Origin: Schistosoma haematobium
Lineage: Eukaryota > Platyhelminthes > Trematoda > Strigeidida > Schistosomatidae
NCBI RefSeq assembly: GCF_000699445.3
Contig: NC_067195.1
Span: 84,516,569-84,580,568, forward strand
DNA length: 64,000 bases
Reading direction: 5' to 3'
Position numbers and translations under genes: made by a program. Below, piece by piece: positions 35,556 to 50,500 of this stretch (position 1 is its first letter; every line of letters begins with the position of its first letter). The notes beneath the pieces are model-generated. The model was not told where the DNA came from and made no database searches. It saw nothing but the letters and a program-made list of their open reading frames with translations.

Positions 35556-38500
35556 GGCCCATTAATAGTTCTCAGAAGTTACTCGTAGTTTAATCTTCGC
35601 TAAGATATAACATATATCCCACTGCTGATCACTATTCATAATTTCTGATCACTTATTATTCTTTCGTTATTAAACTCAGAAAATGAATTTTAAAAATTCT
35701 TACATAATGTCTATAAACGTCTTGAACTTAAACACTATCAGCCATGATATTAACTGGTTTAAACACGTAGATAGTATCCTAGCACACATATACAAATAAA
35801 ATATATAAATAGAGCATGAATCACATAAATATTGCCGGTAAGTTTATGGTTTCTTTTGATGTAACATCTTTGTTTACAAAAATACCACTTCTTGAGACCA
35901 TAGACATAATTTGTCAACATTCTGACATCCTACCTCTACCAGTACCAGAATTCAAACGACTATTACTCATTTGTACAAAAGATGTTCAGTTCCAGTTCAA
36001 CGATATCATATACAAACAAACCGATGGTGTAGCGATGGGAAGTCCGTTAGGTCCTGTCCTAGCAGACATTTTCATGGCTAACCTCGAAAGAACCAAACTC
36101 AAACGAGCGATTGATGAAATGACGTATTATTCGAGATATGTTGATGATACCTTCATCGTATGTAATAATAAACAACATGCAATAAAATTGCTAAAGTTTT
36201 TCAACGAAGCACATCCGAATATCCATTTCACTATGGAACATGAAAAGGAAAACAAGTTCCATTTTCTCGATATCGCGATGAAAAGAAGAAAAGATGGTAC
36301 AGTTCAACGTTCACTTTATAAGACACATGGAATGGAAATTATCTCAAGTTCAATAGCTTTTGTCCAATCAGTTACAAAAAGGCACTGGTCAAAACAATGT
36401 TTCACAGAACAGAAAGAATATGTACTTCCGATACACTAGAAGAGGAAGTTATGAATGTTAAAAAATGTTTAAAGAATAACGGATACCCACTGAAATTTAT
36501 CGAGAAATACGGCAAATGTGAAGATAAGAAACCCAGAGAAATTACAGCAAATAAAAAGTCTATTTTTACTCAACTTCAATTCAAAGGTGACGATGTCACA
36601 GGATCAATCAATATGAGACTAAAAACTGCACTGACAAGAACTTATCCTGCAGCGAAATTGATTGTCCTGTCCAAAACAACATGTTCTTTGACACAATTCA
36701 AGGTCGACAGGTATCCCTTTCATGTTACCACCAACTGTGTATACAAATTTACATGTACCTGCCAAAGCAGTTACATTGGTAGAACAGAAAGGAGAGCCTA
36801 CGTCCGATTCAAAGAACATATTCCGAAAAGTCTAAGATTAAATGGATTGAACGCATTCAACAGTGCCGTCGCAAGACATATCCTTGATACAGGACATGAA
36901 GTTGATATACTGAAATCCTTCAAGGTGATTAACAAGCAATCAAACTCCAACCTTTTGAAATTTGCTGAAGCAATAACAATCAAACGTTTAAAACCAGATC
37001 TATGTATACAAAAAGAGACAGTAATAAATCTTTCTTTACCCTGGTAACAATAACCCCTTTTATTCATTTATTTCTCTATTTATTTATTGCGTCATTACTC
37101 CAACTCTTTTAAATTACATCATACATAAATGATTGATTTCAATTCATATTTTCTTTATTACCGTTAATCTATTTTCATGAGTTCTAATCACTATTTCAAT
37201 GTTCCAGAACTTTCCCTCTCAAACTTTATTTATTTATTCGAATCAAACATTTTATGAGCTCATTAACTCTATCTGAATCTTCGCTACATCATCATACACA
37301 TGTATTGATCCTTCATCACATTCTTATGTATAAATATGTCAATATCTGTAATAATGTTGAATTTCAAATAATTTAGGTTGTAAGCAGCTGATGAGAACCT
37401 AACGAAATAAAATGAATCCATTTATTATTCTGCACCAATCTTTGTTCTTGCTCTATTTAAGATAATAAAGGGAACTATGTGTATAAAATATATAACCTAC
37501 CATCATTCAATACATAATTAAAATTAGTTGAATCAAATGTATAATAATCATTTGCGTATAATTTGAAAATAAATGTTAACAGCCATGGAGATTTTTGACT
37601 TAAATGTATCCATTTCACTGATAAATGAGTTAAAGTAGAATCACAGAATCCAGAAAACTCGATATTTTTAGTTGTAGAATCCAAATGGGATGTAATATTT
37701 TCCTTTGATCCCTAGATTAATGAAAAGTTAGACAGGAAATATTATGATTAAAATGCCAGATATTAATAGAATATAAACATGCAAAATACAAGACATTTTA
37801 ATACATCTTACTGATTGTATAAACCTAATGAATACAAAATGCATTAACTAATAATTATTATTGCACAGGAATTACTTACTTACTTACTTACGCCTGTTAA
37901 TCCCAGTGGAGCATAGACAGACGACCAGCATTCTACAACCCACTCTGTCCTCAGCTTTCCTTTCCAGTTCTATCCAATTCTTGTTCATTTTTCTCATGTC
38001 TATCTCCATTTCCCGGCGTAATGTGTTCTTTGGTCTTCCTCTTTGCCTTTGGACTTCAGGATTCCATGTGAGGGCTCGTCTTGTGACGCAGTTCGGTGCT
38101 TTCGTCAATGTGTGTCCTATCCACTTCCAGCGCTTCTTCCTGATCTATTCCTCCACTGAGATCTAGTTTGTTCTCTCCCACAATAGGTTGTTGCTGATCG
38201 TGTCTGGCCAACGGATTCGAAGTATTTTGCGTAGACAACTGTTACTAAGCACTTGTATCTTCTGGATGACGGATTTCGTAGTTCTCCAGGTTGCCGCCCC
38301 AGTAGACAGTAGAACTGTCTTGACATTTGTACTGAAATTTCTGACCTTGGTGTTGGTTGACAGTTGTTTTGAGTTCCAGATGTTGTTCAGTTGTGAATAT
38401 GCTGCTCTTGCTTTTCCGATCCGCGCTTTCACATCTGCATCAGATCCACCGTGTTCATCAATGATGCTGCCCACATATGTAAAGGTTTTTACATCTTCCA

Positions 38501-41500
38501 AATCTTCTCGGTCAATTGTGACTGGATTGGTGCATGCTGTGTTGTATCGGAGTATCTTTATTTTCCCTTTGTGTATGTTGAGACCTAGTGCTGCTGAGAC
38601 TACTGCTACACTGATGGTTTTCTCCCGCAATTGTTGTTGCGTGTGCGATCGAATAGCCAGGTCATCTGCGAAGTCTAAGTCGTCCAGCTGCATCCTGGAC
38701 GTCCATTGTATCCCACGCTTCTCCACAGATGTTGATTTCTTCATGATCCAGTCGATCACCAGGAGAAAGAGAAAGGGTGAGAGTAAGCAACCTTGCCTGA
38801 CACCGGTCTTTATTTCGAACTAGTCTGTCAACTGTCCTCCGTGCACGATTTTGCAGTTTAATCCATCATAGGAATTCCGTATGTTATTGACTATCTTCTG
38901 AGGCACACCACAGTGTCAGGGAAGCTTCCGTAGTGTCGTTCTGTCCACACTGTCAAATGCTTTCTCGTAGTCAATGAAGTTGATGTAGGGTGATGAGATC
39001 CATCCGATTGATTGTTCCACAGTGATCCGTAGTGTTGTGATTTGGTATGTACACGATTGATGCTTACGGAATCCAGCCTGTTGGCCTCGAAGTTGGTCGA
39101 CTACGGAGTCCTTCATTCTGTTTGACAACACCCTGTTGAAGACTTTTCCTGGCATTGAGAGAAGAGTGATGCCCTTGTAGTTATCACAGTTGGTGAGATC
39201 GCTTTTCATTGTTATTTTGATCAGGAGTCCTTCTTTCCATTCTGTTGGTACTTGTTCCTCATCCCAAATCTTATTGAAGAGAATGGGGAGTATCTTTACA
39301 GTTACTGCTACATCTGCTTTCAATGCCTCTGCCAGAATGTTGTCTAATCCTGTTGCTGTGCCGCTCTTGATTTGTCTGATGGCCATACTAATCTCTTCAA
39401 TTGTTGGTGGGCCAACATCGATTGGGAGGTCTGTGGGTGCTGCTTCGATGTTGGGTGGGTTCAGTGGGGCTGGTCAATTCAAGAGTTTCTTGAAGTGCTC
39501 TGTTTTTCTGTTCATCAATGCAACTCCTTTGGTATGTGGGTCATTTTCCTCTTCATGGTCAGAGTATAACAAAAGCTCTCCTGAAGCTAGTCGTTGTTGT
39601 CCAACTTGTGTCCAATGTGTTTCACTGATCCCAAGCAACTACAGGTTGTATTTCCTCATTTCTGCAGCAATTTGGAAGACTCTCCCAGTCTCCCACATTG
39701 TGCGAGAATTCCATGTACTTAAATAAATGGTTGCTCTGGTTTTCAGAAGGGGAATCGGACTTTCGAAGGAACTCGGTTTTCATCACGAAGCGTCATAACT
39801 CTACTAAATGAAGACCTTCTGATTCCAAGGGCAGAGTTTAAGTGGTTTGAGTAATTTTTTCTGATTAGCGTTTTTTAGTGAGTTATTTTTCTACGGGATG
39901 GGGACGCTAACCCCATGCCCAACCCTCTTTCTTCATCCGGGCTTGGGATCGTCAGTAACCCCAGAGGGGCTCCAGGCGGAGTTGCACAGAAAATGAGTAT
40001 ATACAAATAATTTATAACTAAACGAAAGCGGTTGCGCAGTTCATAAATAAGAATTTCTAGATTAACACACTTAAATATATCATAATGAAATAAACTAAGA
40101 CTGACTAAGTGGATTTGTCATCTTTGTCTACTAATTTGTAAGTAAATTTTCTATCGCACTTGTGAGCTCTTCATTAATATGCTAGTGATAGATGTTCAGT
40201 ATTTTCGATTATCGATAGTAAACTATTAATATAAATTCTATTAATATTGAAGAACATTCAGAACTCAAAACAACTGTCAACCAATATCAAAGTCACAGTC
40301 TTCAATACAAACGTCAAGACAGTTCAACTATACGGAGCTGAAACTTGGAGAACTACTACAACCATAATCAAAAACGCACAAGAATTTACAGACAGTTATC
40401 TCTACGAGATGCCTCAAATCCGTCGGCCGGATACCATCAGCAATCGCCTGCCCTGAGAGAAAACAAACTATATTCTAACTGAAGAGTAAATTAAAAAAGG
40501 ACCTTGGAAGTGCATACTTACTTACGCCTGTTACTCCTCGTGAAGGAGCATAGGCCGCTCACCAGCATTCTCCATCCAATTCTGTACTGGGCAATCCTTT
40601 CTAGCTCCTTTCAGTTGTCATTCATCGTTTTCATATCTGCTTCTATTATCCGACGCAATGTGTTCTTTGGCCTTCCTCTTTTTCGCTTCCCTTCACCATT
40701 CCGAGTTAGGGCTTGCCTCGTTATGCAGTTTGACGATTTGCGTAATGTAGGTCCTATCCATTTCCATCGTCTTTTCCTAATTTCTTCTTCAGCTGGAAAT
40801 TGGTTTGTTCTCTCCCACAGAAGGCTATTGCTGATGGTATCCGGCCAATGGATGTTGAGTATCTTGCGTAGACAGCTATTTATAAATACTTGTACTTTCT
40901 TGATTGTGGTTGTTGTAGTTCTCCAAGTTTCAGCTCCATACAGTAGAACTGCCTTGACGTTCGTATTGAAGATTCTCACTTTGATATTGGTTGAAAGTTG
41001 TTTTGAGTTCCATATGTTCTTCAATTGTAGGAATGCGACCCTTGCTTTGCCGATCCTCGCCTTTACGTCTGCATCGGATCCTCCTTGTTCATCGATGATG
41101 CTTCCCAGGTATGTGAAGAATTCTACATCTTCCAGAGTTTCGCCATCAAGGGTGATTGGATTGCTGTTCTCCGCTTTGAATTTGAGGACCTTAGTTTTCC
41201 CTTTGTGTATGCTGAGGCCTACTGATGCAGAGACTGCTGCTACACTGGCTGTCTTCATCTGCATCTGTTCGTGTGTACGTGATAGGAGGGCTAGGTCATC
41301 TGCGAAGTCCAAATCGTCTAATTGGTTCTGAGCTGTCCATTGTATTCCGTGTTTTCCTTCAGATGTTGAGGTCTTCATAATCCAGTCGACCACCAGAAGA
41401 AAGAGGAATGGAGAGAGTTAACAGCCTTGTCTGACTCCGGTCCTTACTTGGAATGCATCTGTCAGCTGTCCTCCGTCGTATGAGTCCCGGATAATATTGA

Positions 41501-44500
41501 CAATCTTCTCAGGAACTCCGTAGTGTCGAAGAAGTTTCCATAATGTCCTCCTATCTACACTGTCGAATGCCTTTTCATAATCAATGAAGTTGATGTATAG
41601 TGATGAGTTCCACTCAACTGATTGTTCGACGATGATCCGTAGTGTTGCAATTTGGTCTGTGCACGACCGATCCTTACGGAATCCAGCTTGTTGATCTCGA
41701 AGTTGGGCATCTACTGCATCCTTCATCCGGTTAAGCAACACTCTGTTGAAGACTTTCCCTGGTATTGACAGTAGTGTAATGCCTCTGTAGTTTTCACATT
41801 TGCTCAGATCTCCTTTCTTTGGAATCTTGACGAGGTGTCCTTCTTTCCAGTCCATCGGCACTTGTTCCTCCTCCCAAATCTTTTTGAATAGAAGATAAAG
41901 CATGCTTGTGGTTGCTTCGATGTCTGATTTCAGTGCTTCAGCTGGTATGTTGTCGGGTCCTGCTGCTTTCCCGTTCTTGATTTGTCTGACGGCCATTCTA
42001 ATTTCTTCCGTAGTTGGTGGATTGACATCTATAGGAAGATCTATGTGTGCTGCTTCGATGTTCGGTGGATTCATTGGAGCCGGCCTATTCAGGAGTTCCT
42101 CGAAGTACTTTACCCATCTGTTACGCTGTTGTTGAATTTCGGTGATTTTCCTGCCTTCTTTGTCTTTGACCGGTCTCTCTGGTTTACTGTATTTCCTTGC
42201 TAGTTTCTTCGTTGTATCGTGAAGCTGTTTCATATTTCCTTCTCTAGCAGCTTTTCTGCCGTCGTTGCTAGTTCTTCAACGTATTTCTTCTTGTCGGCTC
42301 TAATGCTCCTCTTCACTTGTTTGTTTGCTTCTATGTATTCAGCTTGTGCTTGGACTTTCTCTGCTCGTGTTCGGCTGTTGTTTATTACTGCCTTCTCGTT
42401 CTTCCTTTCTTTGATCTTGTCCAGTGTTTCTGTAGAGATCCATTCCTTATGATGGTATGTCTTTAGACCGAGAACCTCTTGACACGTTGAAGTTAATGAT
42501 TCTTTGATACCTTTCCAGTTGTCCTCCATAGTAGTTTCTTCTTCTTTCAGTAGATCTTGTAAGGCTTGGAACCTGTTGTTGAGAGCTATCTTGAATTCAT
42601 TGAGTTTGTCAGTATCTCGAAGGAAGGCTGTATTGAACCTTTGTGTTGCTGTTTGTCCACTTGTCCAGTTCTTTTTTAGCTTCAGTTTTAAATTGGCTAC
42701 AACTAGGTGGTGATCTGAAGCTACGTCAGCACCTCTCCTGGTTCTCACATCTTCCATTGTCCTTCGGAATTTTTTGTTGATGCAAACATGATCTATTTGG
42801 TTCTCTGTAGTGTGGTCCGGTGAGATCCATGTAGCCTTGTGTATACGCTTGTGTGGAAATATTGTGCCTCCTATGACCAATTTGTTGAATGCACATAGAT
42901 TTGCAAATCTTTCTCCATTTTCGTTCCTCTCTCCCAGTCCATGTCGTCCCATAATATCTTCATATCCAGTGTTGTCTATTCCGACTTTGGCATTTAGATC
43001 TCCCATCAGAATAGTTAGGTCCTTCCTTGGGCATTTCTCAATGATTGACTGCAGCCGCTCGTAGAATTGATCTTTAATGTCGTCGTTGCTATCATTGGTG
43101 GGTGCATAACATTGGATAATATTCATTAAGATCCCCTCCTTCTTTGTTTTGAATGATGCTTTGATGATTCTGGATCCGTGAGATTCCCATCCTACAAGTG
43201 CATTTCGTGCTACTTTGGACAGCATAAGAGCGACTCCTGAGTGTGTGGAGCATTGTCCTCTTCGTGACCGGAGTATAGCAGCATCTCTCCCGTAGCTAGC
43301 CTTTTCTGTCCAGCTTGGGTCCAGTGGGTTTCGCTGATTCCCAGTACTGCTAAATTGTATCTCCTCATTTCCGTTGCTATTTGACTGGTCTTCCCGGTTT
43401 CCCACATTGTTCGAACGTTCCATGTACCTATAAAAATTTTTGCTCTGGTTGTTAGAAGGGGCATCGGCCTCGTGGCTTCCGAAGGAACTCGGCTTTCACC
43501 ATGAAGCGTCATAATTCTTCTAAATGAAGACCTTCTAACTCCCAGGGCAGAGTTAAAATGGTTTGGATTATTTTTTCTGGTAAGCGTTTTTTTAGCGAGT
43601 TAGTTTTCTACGGGATGGGGACGCTAACCCCATGCCCAACCCTCCTCCTTTACCCGGGCTTGGGACCGACAGCAACCCTATAAGAGCTACAGGCGGAGTT
43701 TTGGAAGTGCATAGGATACATGTTAAGGAAATCATCAAAGTGGGTCACGAGGCAAGCCCAGACTTGGGATCTTGAAGGAGAAATTAGAAGTGGAAAACCA
43801 AGGAACACATTGCATTAGATTGAGACAAACATCAAAAGCATGAATAATAGCAACAGGAAACAACTGGAAAGGATAGCTCATAACAGATTTTGCTGGAGAA
43901 TGCTGGTCGGTAGCATATACTCTACAAAGGGTAACTGGCATAACAGGATCATTAGTTTAAACTATCAAGTTTTTTATTCCATAAAAGGGGTAACAAAAAG
44001 AAATTGATTTAAGAGGGCACTAAATTTATTTTGTAGCCTAAAAGAATTTACGAGTAATAAATTGTCTACCACATTATGATTTGATTTTTACAATCTAAAA
44101 ATAGAAGATTCCATTCTTTAGTAAGTATTTATGGCTTTTCCTATGGTAATCCATTAAATATGTGAAAAGTGTGATAGAGTTAAGGTAACAAGAAGCTATT
44201 AACAAAAAAAACGACTTCGGAAACATCACTTTTGATTGTATTAGTACTTATTTAAGTTGATTTATTTGGAACAAATAGTAGAATTTCGTTTTCAAAATTA
44301 GAGGAGTTCTGAGAAGTAATTTATCTTCCAATATGAATATGTATATTTAAAGGAGGGTTAAGATATCGATGTAATATTCCGTATGATAAGTTATGACGAA
44401 CTTCAAATTGATATTTGACCAATCAATGCAATCTAATTGTATATATATAAGCTGCGTGATATGATAAGGATTTCTATGACTCTGTATTCATGTAATTTCC

Positions 44501-47500
44501 ATATGTTTCATGATTGTAGAAAACTATAATATACATGTTAAGTTTTATTCATATTGTAAACAATCTTGCTGGAAAACAATAAAGTTGCAATGGCTCATGT
44601 ATATACAGTGTGTATTTAATTCATTCAACTTTAAAAAAAGAAATTAACTATTATTCTTTTTTTGTAACCATGAGATCATATGATAAGAATAAAAAACGAA
44701 AAGAAGCATTTTAAACATTATCATAAAATATGTTGGTCATTTGATCAAATACATAAATAGGTAGTAGTTGGTTAAACATTAAACCTAATTAAACTATCAA
44801 ATCTCTTGTAAAACAGTAGTAGACTATGTTAACTCAGATCTGCTAATGAAATGACAAATGCATTTATATGCATAGATTTATTAATAAGAATTAGTGAATT
44901 TAAGCGTTTTTTTTTCTTCAAAGAATTTAAATTCTTTCTTTGAAGAATACCTAACATCTAACTGCCATTTCTTAAATAGTGACTGAACATAAAGGTTCTT
45001 TTTATGAACGAATAAACCAACTAAAAGAAGCACAACAAGAGAATTTCAGTTTATACAAAGAGTAAAGTTCCCTTTCTGGTACAAATATTTCCAAATGAAT
45101 AATACTATAGAGAATGAAACATAGTTCCGACGTTTATAGACTGTCATATTCAACCAATTAAGGTCCAGTAATGATCAACTAATTAAGTATTATGCGGCAC
45201 ATTATTTTGAGTATATATTTGTATATGATACGTCTGGTAATAATTGGCTGAAGAAGTATGTTATGTGAATAAGACCTAAATAGTAAATTAACTTTTTGTT
45301 AATAATAAAACTTAGAATGATTTAAATCATGAAAAAACCGGGTCATTTTCTATTCTACATAATGCTTGTGGTGGTCGGTATTCGATATATCCCTTAAACT
45401 TCGTATACAATTCGTCTTGATAACCGTCCTATTTAACCCCCAACGGTATATTATTCAGAAGGCGAATACGAAGCGTTGGTTACGTTTATTTCGAGACCAC
45501 ACACACAGATGTCCAAAATTTACAGATGCATTAAACGAGCATTAAGAGTTGTGTCGAACGGCAAACAGGCAAGCGAGCGACTGAGCGAATGTAAGTAATC
45601 GAGTACAATCAAGCGAGCGAGAAAGCAGAGCCAACCATATAAATAACATGGACACATATATATAGCATGTGAAATTAATGAGTAATCGAATCAAATAAGC
45701 GGTTAGTAGTGAGACTAGCAGAGTGAACAAATGCGTAGGCCGTAAGCAATATTCAAGCATGCGTATTTCATACAAGCACAAAATAATAATAAGGGTACAA
45801 TAAATTGTTATAGTGCGGATGGCTTTGTCCGCTAAATAAGTTAGCAAAAGGGCTTAACTGAGTTAAATGAGAATAAACCCATTTGCACGTGAGTCGCTAT
45901 ATGCTAATCGTAGATATAAAAAGTAACCTCAAAACACACAATCATAGAAACATTTCTATCAAAGTTAGTATTGGAATTGATGATTTTCTTTGTTTCAATT
46001 AGTGTCTTTTTGATTTACGGATACCTCTCAGCGTCAAAGTCTCCTAATATATTTGGTGCTGATGTAATGTATCAGACAGAATTTCGCTAAAGTACCGAAG
46101 TTGATTTAAATCAAGAATGTGGAATAAAAGCCTGATCATATAGCCAGTAAATTAATTAAAAACCGTCTTAAATACTGTATCATACAATCATATTTTAATC
46201 TGTCGCATTTGATAAGCAGATTACGTTTATTTTAAATGAAGATATGCAGAAGAAATCACTTAAAACATGATGGAATCGCTATATGATGTTAAAGTGCATA
46301 AATTTATTTTATAAAATAGTCAGTTCACAAAGTCAGAAAGCACAAAACAGCTGTTAGTAGAAGAAAGTGAAAAGTCGTTGCTTTTATGGTCAATTATGGC
46401 TCTTCTTCACTATTCATTGGCCAACTAAAAATGAAATTATTTCCATACCAATGTAGTCAAATAATTTGTGATACACAAACCATAAGTTTACATATATTTA
46501 TGTATTTAGTCACTGACTTTTTATTCTGTAAACTATACGGCTGTGATTAAGAGATAGGTTGGATGACGGAATTTATCAGGTTAACCATTATGTTAATCTC
46601 GTTGCTTTATCAAATTTTCGAGCCACCATAAATCAAAATATTAGTGAAACCAGCTTTTGAAGCTGGATATCTGGATTTCATGATTAGAATCGTCTCCGAT
46701 TCATCAATATTCTTATAGTTTACCAGGTACTACATCAAAATAATACATCAATTCATTGATGGTAGTTAAAATTATGATTCAATACATTGTGAAAATGAAA
46801 ATTTCATCACAGATTTGACGTAATGGGTCAAATTAGAGGAACGAGTAGAGATAAAACAGTCATGTAACGTCGCTACGATGAGTTCCACTATGCTTTACCT
46901 CTGTTATATTTCTTAATAATTAGTTGTTTTTGATTTTGTTATCTTTTGTTAAGCTTACTTTTCTATAGGATGGAATAGCTGGTGCATATATTTTTAAATA
47001 TAGAACTTTCTTTATCACATAACAACAAAGATGATCCATTCAGCCTCCATCGATTGAAATAAAATAAAATTGTAAGCTCTGTTAATAATTGTTCGAGGAA
47101 AGAAATGCTTTCGAAACAAAGACTACAAGAAAAACAACGATCCAGCCCAACAACAATACATTGAAGTGAGCAATCAATTAGTTGATTTGTTTGATATAGA
47201 TCAAAATAAAATAAAACCCTAGCCACTATCGAATAATACAGTGAGTATTCTATAGGAAATTTGAAATTCTTTTCAGCACTAATTCATAATTATATCTTTT
47301 ATATGAAGTTATAATTTGAACGATGTTTAAGCAACTGTCTGATAATTTAATGAAATGCTGAAAAACAGAGAACGTGGAAAAGTTGTCTTACATTAATTTT
47401 TTCAAACTAACTTATCCAAAACGTTGATTATTATTTCAAGTTGAAGCCATACCGATACAACCTATTAACATTAAGACTATTGATCAAGAGTTAGTAGACA

Positions 47501-50500
47501 GTGAATTACCCGATGAACACTATCTACTATATAATATGCAGTAAAGTGCTAAACAGAACTACATAAGTCTAGTGGATTTCTAAATTTGCATAAACTGCTA
47601 ACTAACCGTTACGTAAATAACCTTAATATTTCACTGATTCCTATTAGAGATAAGAAGAGCATATAGTTCACCGCCACATAAAGTACAAATTTACAAACTA
47701 AACACTTTTTTTCTATCGTTAAGATAATTAATATTTTGTCAACCACATATGACATAACTACAATTTACGAAGGTATTACAAAGAAAAAAGAAAAGAAAAA
47801 ATATCAGACAAACGCACCATCAGGAACAAAGTGAAGTACGGAGACAAATAAACGGATCATCCTATCATGCATAAAAGGCATATCAGAAACCACATCACAA
47901 TTTTTGAAACCTTTTGAAATAGGTGTAGCACGTAAACCAACAAAATCAAGGCAATCAATCCTATGCAAACCAAAAGAGGAAATGATAAAAGAAAAACCGT
48001 ACATCATCTACAAGATAAATTGTTCCAATTGCGAAAAACACTGGATAGAACAAAGTGCAAACCCCCTTTATTTTCACTTGCTTGAACATCAATTAGTGGT
48101 CAAACACCACGACATATCCTCGCCTATATCAATGCATGTGGATAACTGTGGACATATATTCGACTAGGAAAATGCTGAGCACTTGGATAGAGGCAATTCC
48201 AAAAGCACCAGAGAATTTTCAGAAGCTTAACACTCATATCAATCAACAGTCAACAAACACAATAAAAGTGATCCAAATTATCAAACAATTAAAAAGATTA
48301 TGGAGAAATATAGAACCAAGAATCAAGTCAATGTGAGATACAATCGAAATAAAGAAGTAAACAATGACTGGTTTAAGGTCAACAATAACCAATCGACATC
48401 AAGGTCTACGAGACAAGCTGTGAATTATATGTGGAGAAATTCGAACATTCCATTTTTACCTGCAGTTTTTGCTGATGATGTTGTTTAGAAGAAACATGTA
48501 AGCTCCCCGACGAAATCATCCAGATCAGAGAACAAAACCCCATCAACATCATTTACCTGAGCTACAAATCTTTTCTACCATCTCAAGGAAAAAAGTGCTT
48601 ATGTCATCAATAATTTTGACTATCTTTAGAAAAGACTAACTTATTCATACAATCATAGTATACATTACTCTCAATTTCATTGAATAGGTAAACACAACTA
48701 ATTATGAAGTAAGCACCTCCAATATCAGAATACATCATTATTGTATTTATTATCAATCATTTCAAATAATAACCAAAGTGATTACAATCATGACAATCAC
48801 AAAGAATGAAAAACAAATAATTTCTCATAGTCTCTCATTGATTACTCTGTATAAAAATAGAATTAGGTAGCACACCACAATGAATCCAACTAAATATCAA
48901 TCGATTCGAATTGATTGATTTGCAATTTTGTGAGTGATGAAATGCGGATTATTCAACACTGTGACGAATTCGATAATTGCAACAGAAGTAATAAAAGTAC
49001 TATTTCCCAACATGTTATGACAAGCTCGTATCACAGAATGAAATCTACATTAGTTGGAGTCCCACAAAACTGGTGAACTGAGTGTTACAATTCGGAGAGT
49101 GAAATATGTGACACTACATTCATTCTGCTGACAATGAAATAATCAGGTGAGTTGTCTGAAAAGCATTCTTGTGAGATGACTTTATAAAAGTATGTTGGGA
49201 GTGTCGAAATTACTGGTTTCAGTTGAACAGATCAGTCACATGTGGTACATGTAAGTAACATCCACACTTGAGTGACTTTCAAATGTGAAAACACACCATT
49301 ACTTTACTGAAGGTTGATTAACAAATCGCTGTTTGGAACACAGTTAGTCTGTGTTCCGTCAACATCAAGACGATATCGGATGAACTTTATATCTTTGAAG
49401 TTCTCACCGTGACCATTTGAAGTTTTTGAAAACTGTTTTTGAATGGCTGTGAAATGAAAATCATCAAGTATAATAATTAAAGGTCATCTCACAGTTGATT
49501 TGAAACAGTGGATGAAAGTGAGTATAAACTTTCATCATACCTGATCTGCATATAACAGAGTGAGAGAGAAGAAATGGATACAGAGTAGTGAAACTGCAGT
49601 GTTTGTATGAACTAATGGTTCCTTTGTACTTGATGACTGCCTGATCTCTGATTTCAAATACAATACGTTCGTTTGTGCTCATCTATTTCTATTTGGTCTA
49701 AATTGCGTTAGTCTGGGATTCCTAGTTCAAATACTTTTAGTCATAGCAGAAACTTATTTGGTAGGCTCATTGGTTCAGTTGTTGAGAGTTGGGTTACTCT
49801 TATTACGGAGAGATGAAGCTTATTAACTGTTGTACCATTAAAAATCAATAGGTTAATGAACATTTTGATAGCCAACAAATAACAATAGAATGCGATCAAT
49901 ACAACTGTTTCGTATTTGAAATTTTAATAAACTAATGTGATAATTAGTCAAGAAAACGGTTATTGACTTTTATTTGAATACCAGAATAGTTTTGCTATTC
50001 ACTCACAAATTTTATGACTAGTCGGTATACAACATCAATTACATTTTCGTACTTCTGAACATCATCTTGCATCGTCAGTATATGATGATAATAGGCTTTA
50101 CATGTGTAATGTATGAACAAGTCACGTCCGTAGGGAACACAAATTGTTCGTGAAATAAATACAGTTAGTCTTCAATCTTAAATTTGTATCATTTATGTGC
50201 TCCGCTACCCAAGCTGGTTGTAGACTGTCTTGTCTAGCTTCACTTCAGGTCTCACAAGCATTCTGAACCACCGTGGTTTCAGCTTTCTGAGACGTCCTGT
50301 CCTTCGCTGTCGACCAAAGCAAATCCCGTGGAACTCTCTGCTGCTTATTGCTTTTAGGCAGTATTGTTAGTAACGTTCAACATTTTATGGTAACCATAAT
50401 AATATAATTCAGCCTTGAAGTTTAGCTACAAGATTCCCATCGAACATAACTTACACTTCCAAAATTAATTTCTTACAAACAACCGAAGCCATAAAAATAG

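Larger units (their letters stand above)
35816..37047 (+). mobile_element. Penelope-like retroelement, 5'-truncated
   Basis: Two overlapping frames encode the C-terminal two thirds of a Penelope-type polyprotein: reverse transcriptase, then a GIY-YIG endonuclease domain. A single-base frameshift near 36330 splits them. Antisense to the LAMP gene intron that hosts it. Full Penelope elements also need an N-terminal RT part, which is absent here. Confidence 0.85.
37868..39990 (-). mobile_element. RTE retrotransposon with internal deletion of the endonuclease region
   Basis: Minus orientation. 5' leader (39990-39840) and the first ORF codons (39780-39540, ending at ENDPHTKG) are present. Near 39505 the sequence jumps to the linker before RT (HFKKLLN...[13 protein letters not shown]). 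RT (39386-38916) and the C-terminal region follow to a 3' end with TTAC repeats at 37872-37889. Two stops near the C-terminus match those of the 31230 copy. Length 2.1 kb against 3.18 kb for the full element. Confidence 0.8.
40517..43700 (-). mobile_element. full-length RTE-type non-LTR retrotransposon (3184 bp)
   Basis: Bounded by a perfect 13-bp target duplication. Minus strand order: 5' leader (43700-43513), endonuclease, linker, reverse transcriptase, Arg/Lys-rich C-terminus, short 3' tail GGCGTAAGTAAG. Contains all expected domains in one ORF lineage, but with frameshifts near 43240 and 42235 and one nonsense codon (TTA to TAA in the RQGCLLSPF segment near 41417). So it is full-length but no longer coding-competent. 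Motifs fit the RTE clade (schistosome SR2/SR3-like); exact subfamily not checked. Confidence 0.88.

Noticed and set aside
37388..37415. CTGATGAG...CGAAAT downstream of the Penelope ORF looked like a hammerhead
   Set aside because: The segment between the core halves (AACCTAA) cannot form a stem II beyond one pair, and no cleavage-site sequence follows.
45542..45847. Hydrophobic 101-codon minus-strand frame suggesting a membrane protein
   Set aside because: It lies inside the probable solo LTR and has low-complexity repeated codons; no splice context or homology.
48467..48490. ADDVV in a short frame, resembling an RT catalytic box
   Set aside because: No surrounding RT motifs. The codons coincide with the CTGATGATGTTG part of a decayed hammerhead, which explains the similarity.
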